64,000 bases of DNA. Origin: Clostridium estertheticum subsp. estertheticum. Lineage in GTDB: Bacteria; Bacillota; Clostridia; Clostridiales; Clostridiaceae. The stretch spans positions 859,001-923,000 of the forward strand of contig NZ_CP015756.1 of assembly GCF_001877035.1 (NCBI RefSeq). The letters are read 5' to 3'. The notes under the pieces are model-generated. The model was not told the DNA's origin. It saw nothing but the letters and a program-made list of their open reading frames with translations, and did not search any database. This document shows positions 50,949 through 60,423 of the stretch, in pieces (positions within the stretch are counted from its first letter, which is position 1; every line of letters begins with the position of its first letter). The translations under genes and the position numbers were made by a program.

Positions 50949-51770
50949 ATGGAAAAATTAATAATTACTGCGGCTATATGCGGAGCGGAAGTTACAAAAG
51001 AACACAATCTAAATGTGCCTTATACTATTCTTGAAATAGCAATGGAAGCTGAAAAAGCATATAAAGCAGGAGCTAGCATTATTCATTTGCATGTAAGGAA
51101 AGATGATGGAACACCCACTCAAGACTTAATAAGATTCGAGGCATGCATGGAAGCTATAAAAGAAAGGTGCCCAGATGTAATCATTCAACCGTCAACTGGT
51201 GGAGCAGTAGGGATGAGTAACACAGAAAGATTACAACCTATAAATCTTAGACCAGAAATGGCAACTTTAGATGCAGGAACTTGTAATTTTGGTGGAGATG
51301 ACATATTTGTAAATACTGAAAATACAATTAAAGAATTTGGAGAAAGGATGATTGAATCTGGCGTAAAACCGGAAATTGAGGTTTTTGATAAGGGAATGGT
51401 AGACATGGCTATAAGGCTTCAAAAGAAAGGTTTTATTAAAACACCAATGCATTTTAATTTTGTTATGGGTGTAAATGGTGGGATTAATGCATCACCAAGA
51501 GATCTATTATTTATGCAAGAAAGTATACCAGCGGGGAGTACTTTCACAGTATCAGGAATTGGGAGATATGAGTTTCAAATGGTAGCTATGGCTATTATTA
51601 TGGGTGGGCATGTAAGAGTTGGATTTGAAGATAATGTATATATTGAAAAGGGTGTCCCAGCTAAATCAAATGCAGAATTAGTAGAAAGAGTAGTTAGAAT
51701 TGCGAAGGATCTTAGTAGAGAAATTGCAACTCCACATGAAGCAAGAAAAATACTAGGTTTATTGCCTTAA
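50949..51770 (+). CDS. kce: 3-keto-5-aminohexanoate cleavage enzyme
   Basis: 273 aa, BKACE (DUF849) TIM barrel. MEKLIITAAICGAEVTKEHN, the metal-binding IIHLHVRKDDGTPT, IIQPSTGGAVGMS, and the late GIGRYEFQMVAMAIIMGGHV and VGFEDNVYIEKGVPAKSNAE are diagnostic. With acetyl-CoA it converts 5-amino-3-oxohexanoate to 3-aminobutyryl-CoA and acetoacetate. AAGGAGG precedes ATG 50949. Confidence 0.95.
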   Translation: MEKLIITAAICGAEVTKEHNLNVPYTILEIAMEAEKAYKAGASIIHLHVRKDDGTPTQDLIRFEACMEAIKERCPDVIIQPSTGGAVGMSNTERLQPINLRPEMATLDAGTCNFGGDDIFVNTENTIKEFGERMIESGVKPEIEVFDKGMVDMAIRLQKKGFIKTPMHFNFVMGVNGGINASPRDLLFMQESIPAGSTFTVSGIGRYEFQMVAMAIIMGGHVRVGFEDNVYIEKGVPAKSNAELVERVVRIAKDLSREIATPHEARKILGLLP

Positions 51771-51828
51771 ATGAAGATAAGCATAAATGTTGTTATGTCC
51801 TAAAAATGAATAGAAGGAGGCAAAATAA

Positions 51829-52482
51829 GTGAATAAAGTTGTAGAGTTAGAACAAATTAGACCTCTACTTAAAGACGGAATGTCAATAATGATAGGTGGG
51901 TTTTTAGCTTGTGGAACACCAGAAAAGATTATAGATTTATTAGTAGAAACAAATGTCAAAAATTTAACTATAATTGCAAATGATACAAGTTATGTAGATA
52001 GAGGTATAGGAAAACTTATAGTAAATGGTCAAGTTAAAAGACTTATAGCTTCACATATTGGAACAAATGCAGAAACAGGAAGGCTTATGACAGAGAAAAA
52101 AATAGAAGTAGAACTTGTGCCACAAGGAACGCTAATTGAAAGAATAAGAGCAGCTGGAGCTGGACTTGGTGGAGTGCTTACGCCAACTGGAGTTGGTACT
52201 ATGATAGAGGATGGAAAACAAAAAATTACTATAGAAGGAAAGAAATATCTATTAGAGACTCCAATTAAAGCAGATTTAGCACTTGTTTATGCAAGTGTGG
52301 TAGATGAAATTGGTAATGCAATTTATTATGGAACAACAAAAAACTTTAATCCAATTATAGCTACTGCTGCAGAAATTGTAATAATTGAAGCTAAAAAGAT
52401 TGTTAAAGTTGGGGATCTTGATCCAAACAATATTGTTACTCCATGCGTACTGGTTGATTATATTATTAGGGAGGATAACTAA
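51829..52482 (+). CDS. atoD: butyryl-CoA:acetoacetate CoA-transferase, alpha subunit
   Basis: 217 aa. Family I CoA-transferase subunit [64 protein letters not shown] start with AAGGAGG 8 nt upstream. It works with AtoA and moves CoA from butyryl-CoA to acetoacetate, closing the lysine pathway. Confidence 0.93.
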   Translation: MNKVVELEQIRPLLKDGMSIMIGGFLACGTPEKIIDLLVETNVKNLTIIANDTSYVDRGIGKLIVNGQVKRLIASHIGTNAETGRLMTEKKIEVELVPQGTLIERIRAAGAGLGGVLTPTGVGTMIEDGKQKITIEGKKYLLETPIKADLALVYASVVDEIGNAIYYGTTKNFNPIIATAAEIVIIEAKKIVKVGDLDPNNIVTPCVLVDYIIREDN

Positions 52483-52483
52483 T

Positions 52484-53143
52484 ATGGGTATAGATAGTAA
52501 ACTTGCAAAACAAATTATTGCAAAAAGAATTGGTAAAGAGTTAAAAAATGGACAACTTGTAAATTTGGGTATAGGTCTTCCAACATTAGTTACAAATTAT
52601 ATCCCAGAAGGTGTACATGTTACTCTTCAATCAGAAAATGGGATGATTGGTATGGGTGCGACTCCAGTTGAGGGAAACAAAGATGTAATTAATGCAGGAG
52701 GTCAATTCACTTCAATACTTCCAGGTGGGGCATTCTTTGATAGTGCGATGTCTTTTACTTTAATAAGAGGTGGACACGTTGATATAACTGTCCTTGGAGC
52801 ATTAGAAGTGGATCAAGAAGGTAACTTAGCTAACTGGATTGTACCGGGTAAAATGGTTCCGGGCATGGGTGGTGCTATGGATCTAGTAGTAGGGGCTAAA
52901 AAGGTTATTATTGCAATGCAACATACAGCAAAAGGGATTCCTAAAATATTAAAGAAGTGTACGTTACCTTTAACAGCGAAAGCACAAGTTAACCTTATAG
53001 TTACAGAACTTGCAGTAATGGAAGTTACAGATAATGGGCTTGTACTTATTGAAATTAATAAAGATACAACAGTTGAAGAAGTTAAATCACTTACTGAGGC
53101 TGAATTGATTATATCAGATGACTTGAAAATAATGGATATATAA
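52484..53143 (+). CDS. atoA: butyryl-CoA:acetoacetate CoA-transferase, beta subunit
   Basis: 219 aa from ATG 52484 (AGGGAGG upstream), one base after the atoD stop. The catalytic Glu lies in [11 protein letters not shown]. Other family blocks are [40 protein letters not shown] and [21 protein letters not shown] longer open frame extends upstream inside atoD but has no RBS. Confidence 0.94.
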   Translation: MGIDSKLAKQIIAKRIGKELKNGQLVNLGIGLPTLVTNYIPEGVHVTLQSENGMIGMGATPVEGNKDVINAGGQFTSILPGGAFFDSAMSFTLIRGGHVDITVLGALEVDQEGNLANWIVPGKMVPGMGGAMDLVVGAKKVIIAMQHTAKGIPKILKKCTLPLTAKAQVNLIVTELAVMEVTDNGLVLIEINKDTTVEEVKSLTEAELIISDDLKIMDI

Positions 53144-53158
53144 AGGGGGGAATTGATT

Positions 53159-54196
53159 ATGAAAAAAGGATGTAAATACGGAACACACAGGGTAATTCAA
53201 CCAATAGGTGTTATGCCACAGCCAGCAGCAAAAATCTCAAATGATATGAATATATACGATAATGAAATTTTAATAGATGTTCATGCTTTAAATATAGATT
53301 CAGCTAGCTTTACCCAAATAGATGAAGAAGCTGGACATGACATCGAAAAAATAAAAGCTAAAATCATTGAGATTGTTGCAGAAAGAGGAAAAATGCAAAA
53401 TCCAGTAACTGGATCAGGTGGAATGCTTATTGGAACAGTCGAAAAAATAGGTGAAGCATTAGATGGAAAAATAGATCTTAAAGTTGGAGACAAAATATCC
53501 ACATTAGTTTCATTATCGTTAACTCCTTTAAAAATAGATGAAATTATAGATATTAAACCGGACATAGATAGAGTTGTGATAAAAGGAAAAGCTATTTTGT
53601 TTGAAAGTGGATTATATGCAAAACTTCCAAAAGATATGGATGAAAATTTAGCATTAGCAGCATTAGACGTTGCAGGGGCAGCAGCTCAAGTTGCTAAACT
53701 TGTTAAACCAGGCCAATCAGTTCTTTTACTTGGTGCTGCAGGTAAATCGGGAATGCTTTGCTCTTATGAAGCGGTTAAGAGGGTAGGACCAACAGGAAAT
53801 GTTATTGGACTTGTAAGAAACGAGGAAGAAAAAACGAGATTGAAAAGACTTGGCTTAAAAATGAAAATAGTTATTTGTGATGCTAGAGCTGCTATTGATG
53901 TAATGAATGCTACTTTGGAGTGCAACAATGGGTGTGAAGTGGATGTTGCAATTAATATGGTAAACGTTACCAATACTGAAATGTCAACAATACTGCCTGT
54001 AAAAGATGAGGGAGTAGTTTACTTCTTCTCTATGTCTACAAGCTTTACAAAAGCAGCACTTGGAGCTGAAGGAGTAGGTAAAGATATTACCATGATTGTA
54101 GGAAATGGATACACTAAAGGACATGCTGAAATAACGCTTGAAGAATTAAGAGAAAATGAGACATTAAGAGAAATATTCGAGGAATTATATGTTTAA
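53159..54196 (+). CDS. kdd: L-erythro-3,5-diaminohexanoate dehydrogenase
   Basis: 345 aa from ATG 53159 (GGGGGG 8 nt upstream; a TTG two codons earlier is less likely). KKGCKYGTHRVIQPIGVMPQ and GKMQNPVTGSGGMLIGTVEK with the Rossmann segment SVLLLGAAGKSGMLCSYEAV match Kdd. It oxidises 3,5-diaminohexanoate to 5-amino-3-oxohexanoate with NAD+. Confidence 0.94.
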   Translation: MKKGCKYGTHRVIQPIGVMPQPAAKISNDMNIYDNEILIDVHALNIDSASFTQIDEEAGHDIEKIKAKIIEIVAERGKMQNPVTGSGGMLIGTVEKIGEALDGKIDLKVGDKISTLVSLSLTPLKIDEIIDIKPDIDRVVIKGKAILFESGLYAKLPKDMDENLALAALDVAGAAAQVAKLVKPGQSVLLLGAAGKSGMLCSYEAVKRVGPTGNVIGLVRNEEEKTRLKRLGLKMKIVICDARAAIDVMNATLECNNGCEVDVAINMVNVTNTEMSTILPVKDEGVVYFFSMSTSFTKAALGAEGVGKDITMIVGNGYTKGHAEITLEELRENETLREIFEELYV

Positions 54197-54231
54197 TTAT
54201 AGATAAATTATTATACGATGGAGGGGCTGAC

Positions 54232-55485
54232 ATGAGAGTTAATAGAAGAGTCGAACTATTTAAAGATGTAACAGATCAGCAATGGAATGATTGGAAATGG
54301 CAAGTTGAAAATAGAATTGAGACTGTGGATGAACTTAAAAAATATATACCACTAACAGAAGATGAGGAGGAGGGAGCAAGGCAATGTTTACAAACATTAA
54401 GAATGGCAATAACTCCTTATTATCTTTCTTTAATAGATATAAATGATCCAAATGATCCAATAAGAAAACAGGCTATACCAACAGCACTTGAATTACACAA
54501 GGCCCACGCTGATTTACTTGACCCACTACATGAAGATACGGATTCTCCAGTGCCGGGGCTTACTCATAGGTACCCAGATAGAGTATTACTATTAATAACT
54601 GATCAGTGTTCAATGTATTGCAGGCACTGTACAAGAAGAAGATTTGCAGGGCATAGCGATAGTGACCTGCCAATGGCAAGAATAGATAAAGCAATTGAAT
54701 ATATCAGAAATACGGTTCAAGTTAGAGACGTATTATTATCAGGTGGAGATTGCCTACTTGTTGATGATGACAAATTAGAATATATAATCGAAAGATTAAG
54801 GGATATCCCCCATGTTGAAATAATAAGACTGGGTTCAAGAGTACCTGTAGTTCTTCCACAAAGAATTACGCCAAAATTAGTTAATATGTTAAAGAAATAT
54901 CACCCAATTTGGTTAAATACTCATTTTAATCATCCAAATGAAATTACGCAGGAAGCAAAACTTGCTTGCGCGAGACTTGCAGATGCAGGGATACCTCTTG
55001 GAAATCAATCAGTTCTTTTAAGAGGAGTTAACGACTGTACACATGTGATGATGGATTTAGTTCATGAGCTTGTTAAAATTAGGGTTCGTCCATATTACAT
55101 TTATCAATGCGACCTTTCAATGGGACTTGAACACTTTAGAACACCAGTATCTAAAGGAATAGAAATTATTGAAGCTTTAAGAGGGCATACTTCAGGATTC
55201 TGTGTGCCAACATTTGTTGTTGATGCTCCAGGCGGTGGTGGAAAAACTCCGGTAATGCCAAGCTATGTTATATCTCAAAGTCCTGAAAAAGTAGTACTCA
55301 GAAACTTTGAGGGTGTTATAACTACTTATGAACAACCAACTAGCTATACTTCAGGTTGCCATTGTGAAGTATGCGAAGGAGTCAAAAAGGTTCACAAAGT
55401 GGGAGTAGCTGGATTATTAAATAATCAACAAATGTCAATGGAACCAGTTGGACTTGAGAGAAACTTAAGAGGACACCACGAGTAA
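54232..55485 (+). CDS. kamA: lysine 2,3-aminomutase
   Basis: 417 aa. The radical-SAM cluster ligands are in DQCSMYCRHCTRRRF (Cys126, Cys130, Cys133), and the PLP Lys lies in VVDAPGGGGKTPVMPSY (Lys338). The C-terminal zinc cysteines (SGCHCEVCEG) are present. It converts L-lysine to L-beta-lysine, the first step of the pathway. Length and all catalytic residues match characterised clostridial enzymes. GGAGGGG precedes ATG 54232. Confidence 0.97.
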   Translation: MRVNRRVELFKDVTDQQWNDWKWQVENRIETVDELKKYIPLTEDEEEGARQCLQTLRMAITPYYLSLIDINDPNDPIRKQAIPTALELHKAHADLLDPLHEDTDSPVPGLTHRYPDRVLLLITDQCSMYCRHCTRRRFAGHSDSDLPMARIDKAIEYIRNTVQVRDVLLSGGDCLLVDDDKLEYIIERLRDIPHVEIIRLGSRVPVVLPQRITPKLVNMLKKYHPIWLNTHFNHPNEITQEAKLACARLADAGIPLGNQSVLLRGVNDCTHVMMDLVHELVKIRVRPYYIYQCDLSMGLEHFRTPVSKGIEIIEALRGHTSGFCVPTFVVDAPGGGGKTPVMPSYVISQSPEKVVLRNFEGVITTYEQPTSYTSGCHCEVCEGVKKVHKVGVAGLLNNQQMSMEPVGLERNLRGHHE

Positions 55486-55486
55486 A

Positions 55487-56530
55487 ATGGAAGATATAAA
55501 AAATATAAGCAGCATTTTCAATATGATTCGCGGTTATGAAAGTATTTCTATAATAGGGATGGGTAAAAATGTAGGGAAAACAACTACGCTAAATCATATT
55601 TTAAGAGAAGCTAGAGGGAGAATATCCCTTGGGCTTACATCTATAGGACGTGACGGTGAAAAAACAGATAGAGTAACTGGCACCGAAAAACCTAAAATTT
55701 ATATAGAAAAAGGAAGTATAATTGCGACTGCAAAACAGTGTTTACTAAATAGTGATATAACTCGCGAGATTTTAAAAACAACTGGGTTTAATACTCCTAT
55801 GGGAGAAATAATTATATGCAGAGCAATAAGTGATGGATATGTGGACTTAGGTGGTACTTCTATAAATTCTTATATGACTTTAATATGTAATGAACTTAAA
55901 AGCTTTGGAAGTAAGCTTGTAATTGTGGATGGTGCATTTAGTAGAAAAACTTTTGCATCACCATCAATTACTAATGCTACAATTTTATCAACTGGAGCAG
56001 CAATGTCAAAAAGTATGGTAAAGGTAATAGACGCAACCTGTCATACAGTGAATTTATTATCATTAGAGAGTGAAAAAGATATGGAAGTATTAAAGAGTGC
56101 GAAGGAAATTTTATGCAAAGGTAAAATAGGTATTATTGACATAGATAATTCTATAAGGATGTTAGATGTGATTACATCAATTGGAGCAGCTAAAGAGATT
56201 GCGCAGTTATTAGACAAAAATACAACGCATGTTGTTATCAAAGGTGTAGTAACAGACAAACTATTAGAAGAAATTATGACATCCACGAACCACTATAAGG
56301 GAGTAACTTTCCTGGTTGAAGACGGAACAAAATTGTTTTTAACTAGGGAGACTCTTTATAAATTTAAAAATAGAGGTGGTATCATAAAAACAATAAATTC
56401 CATCCATATAGTATGTGTTACATCCAATCCAAAATCACCTTATGGGTATGAATTTGATAGAAATAAGTTTTTATATGAACTTCGTAATAAATTAAATATA
56501 CCTGTATTTGATGTAGTTGGGGGAGAATAA
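55487..56530 (+). CDS. kamB: KamB, lysine 5,6-aminomutase reactivase subunit
   Basis: 347 aa. P-loop GMGKNVGKTTTLNH near the N-terminus, then SIGRDGEKTDRVTGTEKPKI and VIVDGAFSRKTFASPSITNA. The gene follows kamA by 1 bp and precedes kamC, the order in which KamB and KamC are found. Together they are regarded as the factor that releases inactive B12 from KamDE. Membership is by context plus P-loop and sequence resemblance. Confidence 0.87.
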   Translation: MEDIKNISSIFNMIRGYESISIIGMGKNVGKTTTLNHILREARGRISLGLTSIGRDGEKTDRVTGTEKPKIYIEKGSIIATAKQCLLNSDITREILKTTGFNTPMGEIIICRAISDGYVDLGGTSINSYMTLICNELKSFGSKLVIVDGAFSRKTFASPSITNATILSTGAAMSKSMVKVIDATCHTVNLLSLESEKDMEVLKSAKEILCKGKIGIIDIDNSIRMLDVITSIGAAKEIAQLLDKNTTHVVIKGVVTDKLLEEIMTSTNHYKGVTFLVEDGTKLFLTRETLYKFKNRGGIIKTINSIHIVCVTSNPKSPYGYEFDRNKFLYELRNKLNIPVFDVVGGE

Positions 56531-56531
56531 A

Positions 56532-58001
56532 ATGAAGTTTTTAGATAAGCAGCAGAGAGATCAAATTGGCTTTTCCTTCGTTATGGATAAGCTGGGGATA
56601 ATCACTTCTTATGGAGTTTGTGAGAGCAAAAATATTAGGCCATTTAAAACCTGCGAAATAAATAAATTAACAAAGGAATTAAACAACCTAGAAAATATAA
56701 TTAAATCCATAAAAACTAATACCTATGAGTATAACAAAATAGGTAGAATATTTTGCAACATGAAAGATATTAGAAATTCTATTAAAAGATGTAATGAGGC
56801 TGAATCATTAGATGAAGTTGAGTTATATGAAATTAAATATTTTTCAATATTAGTAACAGAATTAAAAAATATACTGGATAAATTATATCTTAATATAGAT
56901 GAAATTCATTTGAATTCTCTAGGTGAAATTATTTATCTTCTAGATCCACAAAAAAATGGAATATCTACCTTTTATGTTTATGATGAGTATTCTGAAACTT
57001 TGAAATATACTCGAAAAAAGAAAAGAGAAAAGGAAAAAGAAATTTTTATGGCGATAACCGAAGAGGAAATAAGTGAATTAAGAAAACAAAGATTAGATTT
57101 AGTTATAGAAGAAGAAGAGGAAGAGTTAAAGATTAGAAAAGAGTTAACTCTTCAAATTTCTAAAAAAACAGAAATTATAAAGCAAAATATAAGAGCAATA
57201 GGAAGATTAGATTTTTTAATTGCTAAAGCAAATTTAGCATTAGCTTATAATGCTTCTCGACCAAAAATTTCTGAGAAGATGGAAATTGAATTTATTGAAG
57301 CCTTTAATCCTGAAATCAAAGAGATATTAGAAAAAGGTAAGAAGGCATTTACCCCAGTTAGTATAAGTCTGTCTAGAGGTACAACTATTATAACAGGAGC
57401 AAATATGGGTGGGAAAAGTGTGACTCTAAAGACTATTGTTTTGAATTTACTTCTTGGGCAAATGGGCTTTTTCGTATTTGCTAAAAAATCAAAATTCCCA
57501 ATCCTTAATTTTATTCATTTTGTATCCGATGATATGCAATCCATTTCCAAAGGCTTAAGTACATTTGGAGCAGAAATAATAAAGCTAAAAGAAGTGGTAG
57601 AGTGTGCAGCTAGGGGAAATGGATTTATAGCTTTAGATGAGTTTGCAAGAGGCACTAATCCAAAAGAAGGTTATTATCTTGTGAGAGCTCTTTCAAAATA
57701 TTTGAATAAACTTGAGTCAATAAGCTTAATCTCAACTCATTATGACGGAGTGGTGAAAGATAATATGGTGCATTATCAAGTAACTGGGCTCAAAAATGTA
57801 GATTTAAATGCCCTGAAAAATGAGATAAATCTAAATAAAACTCATTCTGTTGAAATAATACAAGAACATATGGGGTATAAACTAGAAAAAGTCTCAAAAG
57901 AAAATAGAGTACCAAAAGATGCACTTAATATAGCAATATTACTAGGCCTTGATGAAGAGATAGTAGATATAGCAAAAAGTTTCTATAAAGAGGAGGAGTA
58001 A
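56532..58001 (+). CDS. kamC: KamC, MutS-like ATPase of the lysine 5,6-aminomutase reactivase
   Basis: 489 aa from ATG 56532 (GGGGGAG upstream). The C-terminal half is a MutS-type ATPase: Walker A TGANMGGKSVTLKTIVLNLL, Walker B GFIALDEFARGTNPKEG and an H-loop in LISTHYDG. The N-terminal half is a coiled-coil/lever region (RKKKREKEKEIFMAITEEEI). It is not a mismatch repair protein, since no mismatch-binding domain is present and it sits between kamB and kamD. Confidence 0.9.
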   Translation: MKFLDKQQRDQIGFSFVMDKLGIITSYGVCESKNIRPFKTCEINKLTKELNNLENIIKSIKTNTYEYNKIGRIFCNMKDIRNSIKRCNEAESLDEVELYEIKYFSILVTELKNILDKLYLNIDEIHLNSLGEIIYLLDPQKNGISTFYVYDEYSETLKYTRKKKREKEKEIFMAITEEEISELRKQRLDLVIEEEEEELKIRKELTLQISKKTEIIKQNIRAIGRLDFLIAKANLALAYNASRPKISEKMEIEFIEAFNPEIKEILEKGKKAFTPVSISLSRGTTIITGANMGGKSVTLKTIVLNLLLGQMGFFVFAKKSKFPILNFIHFVSDDMQSISKGLSTFGAEIIKLKEVVECAARGNGFIALDEFARGTNPKEGYYLVRALSKYLNKLESISLISTHYDGVVKDNMVHYQVTGLKNVDLNALKNEINLNKTHSVEIIQEHMGYKLEKVSKENRVPKDALNIAILLGLDEEIVDIAKSFYKEEE

Positions 58002-58002
58002 A

Positions 58003-59559
58003 ATGGAAAGCAAATTGAATTTAAATTGGCATCTCGTTGAAAAAGCTAGACAATCAGCTAAAAGCATAGCAAAAGATACTCAAGAATTTATTGACATGCA
58101 TACTACAGTAACAGTCGAAAGAACAGTATGTAGACTTTTAGGTATTGATGGTGTAGATGAAGCTTTCGTGCCAATTCCAAATATTGTGGTAGACAACATT
58201 AAAGATGGTAATGGATTGGCACTTGGTGCCGCAATGTTTATCGGAAATGCTATGGTTGAAACTGGACTTTCACCACAGGAAATATCAGTGAAGGTATCAA
58301 AGGGTGAAATAGATTTAACTAAAATACCTATGCACGAAGAATTTGAGATAAAAATGGCTGTTGGTAAAGTGGCTGAAGCAATGACTTTTAAAATTAAACA
58401 AAACAGAGATAAGAGGAAATCATATCTTGAAAGATTTGGAGATAAAAGTGGTCCCTATCTTTATGTAATAGTTGCTACAGGTAATATTTATGAAGATATA
58501 ATCCAGGCAAGAGCAGCGGCAAAGCAAGGTGCAGATATAATAGCGGTAATAAGAAGTACAGGGCAAAGTTTACTTGACTATGTTCCATATGGAGCTACAA
58601 CAGAAGGCTTCGGGGGAACACTTGCAACGCAAGAAAACTTTAGACTTATGAGAACTGCACTTGATGAGGTAGGAGAAGAATTAGGAAGATATATTAGAAT
58701 TTGCAATTATTGTTCTGGATTATGTATGCCTGAAATAGCTGCGATGGGGGCAATAGAAAGGTTAGATGTAATGCTAAATGACGCACTATATGGAATTCTG
58801 TTTAGAGATATTAATATGCAAAGAACGATAGTTGACCAGTATTTTTCAAGGATAATTAACGGATATGCTGGAGTTATCATAAACACTGGGGAAGATAATT
58901 ATTTAACTACATCAGATGCAGTGGAAGAGGCTCATACAGTGCTTGCATCACAATTTATAAATGAACAATTTGCGTTAGTTGCTGGAATACCAGAAGAACA
59001 AATGGGACTTGGGCATGCATTTGAGATAAGCCCAGATGTTGAAAATGGATTTTTATACGAATTAGCACAAGCACAAATGGCAAGGGAAATCTTCCCGAGA
59101 GCACCACTTAAATATATGCCACCAACTAAGTTTATGACTGGAAATATATTCAAAGGACAAGTGCAAGATGCATTATTTAACATGGTTACTATCATGACAG
59201 GACAAAAATTACATCTTCTTGGAATGCTGACAGAAGCAATCCACACTCCATTTATGTCAGATAGGGCGTTATCAATAGACAATGCTCAATATATATTTAG
59301 GACTATGAAGGATTTAGGATCAGAAATCACCTTTAAAAAAGGAGGCATAATGGAAACAAGAGTGGATGAGGTATTAAATAAAGCAGCAGATCTAATTGGA
59401 GAGATTGAAAAAGAAGGGTTATTTAGCACATTGCAACAAGGAAAATTTGCCGGAATTAAGAGGCCACTAAATGGTGGAAAGGGACTTGCAGGAGTTGTAG
59501 AAAAAGAAAAAGCTTACTTTAATCCATTTGTAGATCTAATGTTAGGGGGGAAGAAGTAA
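58003..59559 (+). CDS. kamD: lysine 5,6-aminomutase alpha subunit
   Basis: 518 aa, the family length. WHLVEKARQSAKSIAKDTQE, VERTVCRLLGIDGVDEAFVP, AVIRSTGQSLLDYVPYGATT and YIRICNYCSGLCMPEIAAMG are typical KamD segments; this subunit forms the TIM barrel that binds PLP and faces B12. AGGAGG precedes ATG 58003, and the stop overlaps the kamE start (TAATG), so the subunits are translated together. Confidence 0.96.
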   Translation: MESKLNLNWHLVEKARQSAKSIAKDTQEFIDMHTTVTVERTVCRLLGIDGVDEAFVPIPNIVVDNIKDGNGLALGAAMFIGNAMVETGLSPQEISVKVSKGEIDLTKIPMHEEFEIKMAVGKVAEAMTFKIKQNRDKRKSYLERFGDKSGPYLYVIVATGNIYEDIIQARAAAKQGADIIAVIRSTGQSLLDYVPYGATTEGFGGTLATQENFRLMRTALDEVGEELGRYIRICNYCSGLCMPEIAAMGAIERLDVMLNDALYGILFRDINMQRTIVDQYFSRIINGYAGVIINTGEDNYLTTSDAVEEAHTVLASQFINEQFALVAGIPEEQMGLGHAFEISPDVENGFLYELAQAQMAREIFPRAPLKYMPPTKFMTGNIFKGQVQDALFNMVTIMTGQKLHLLGMLTEAIHTPFMSDRALSIDNAQYIFRTMKDLGSEITFKKGGIMETRVDEVLNKAADLIGEIEKEGLFSTLQQGKFAGIKRPLNGGKGLAGVVEKEKAYFNPFVDLMLGGKK

Positions 59560-60347
59560 TGAGTGGAGGACAATATTCATTAGAGGTTAAAGAATTCAAT
59601 AAAAACTTAGACCTAACAAAGCTTAAACCTTATGGAGATACTATGAATGATGGTAAGGTTCAAGTGAGTTTTACGCTTCCTGTAGAAAATAATGAAAGAG
59701 GAGTGGAAGCTGCAATTCAACTTGCAAAATCTATGGGCCTTGTTGATACAAACTGTGCCCATCATGAAGCTTTAGATAAAGAATTTTCTTTTTATGTTAT
59801 TTATGGTTCATTAATGCATACTGTAAACTATGAAGATGTACATGTTCAAACAGTAGAAGTAGAAATAATGGATATGAAACAAGTTGGAGAATATATAAAA
59901 GAAAATATTAAACGTGAAGTTGTAATAATTGGAGCTAGTACAGGAACAGACGCCCATACAGTTGGAATAGATGCCGTAATGAATATGAAGGGATTTGCAG
60001 GACATTATGGTCTTGAAAGGTATCCTATGATAGAAGCTTATAATTTAGGAAGCCAAGTAGAAAATGAAGAATTTATTAAAAAAGCTATAGAGCTTAAAGC
60101 AGATGTTCTTCTGGTTTCTCAAACAGTAACCCAAAAGGATATACACATAAAAAACCTTACTAATTTAGTGGAACTATTAGAAGCAGAAGGGATTAGAGAT
60201 AAAGTTGTGTTAATTTGTGGGGGCCCAAGAATAACTCACGAACTTGCAAAAGAACTTGGGTACGATGCAGGTTTTGGACCAGGTAAATTCGCTGGTGACG
60301 TAGCAAGTTTTGCTATCACAGAAATGGTTGAGAGAGGTTTAGTTTAG
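59559..60347 (+). CDS. kamE: lysine 5,6-aminomutase beta subunit (B12-binding)
   Basis: 262 aa. The cobalamin motif DAHTVG places the axial His at residue 133, and the PLP-bound Lys is residue 144 (NMKG), exactly as in the characterised enzyme. C-terminal KVVLICGGPRITHELAKELG and YDAGFGPGKF complete the B12 fold. With KamD it moves the 6-amino group of beta-lysine to C5. Confidence 0.97.
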   Translation: MSGGQYSLEVKEFNKNLDLTKLKPYGDTMNDGKVQVSFTLPVENNERGVEAAIQLAKSMGLVDTNCAHHEALDKEFSFYVIYGSLMHTVNYEDVHVQTVEVEIMDMKQVGEYIKENIKREVVIIGASTGTDAHTVGIDAVMNMKGFAGHYGLERYPMIEAYNLGSQVENEEFIKKAIELKADVLLVSQTVTQKDIHIKNLTNLVELLEAEGIRDKVVLICGGPRITHELAKELGYDAGFGPGKFAGDVASFAITEMVERGLV

Positions 60348-60423
60348 TATGAACATAAAATTTTAAGCATCTTCTTACTACTTTTTTAAGGTTAAGTAGC
60401 TATTAAATAAGGGGGTATTTACA

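Noticed and set aside
56532-58001. MutS2/MutS mismatch repair gene
   Set aside because: The ATPase is MutS-like, but the N-terminal domains do not match and the gene is embedded between kamB and kamD, so KamC is the better call.
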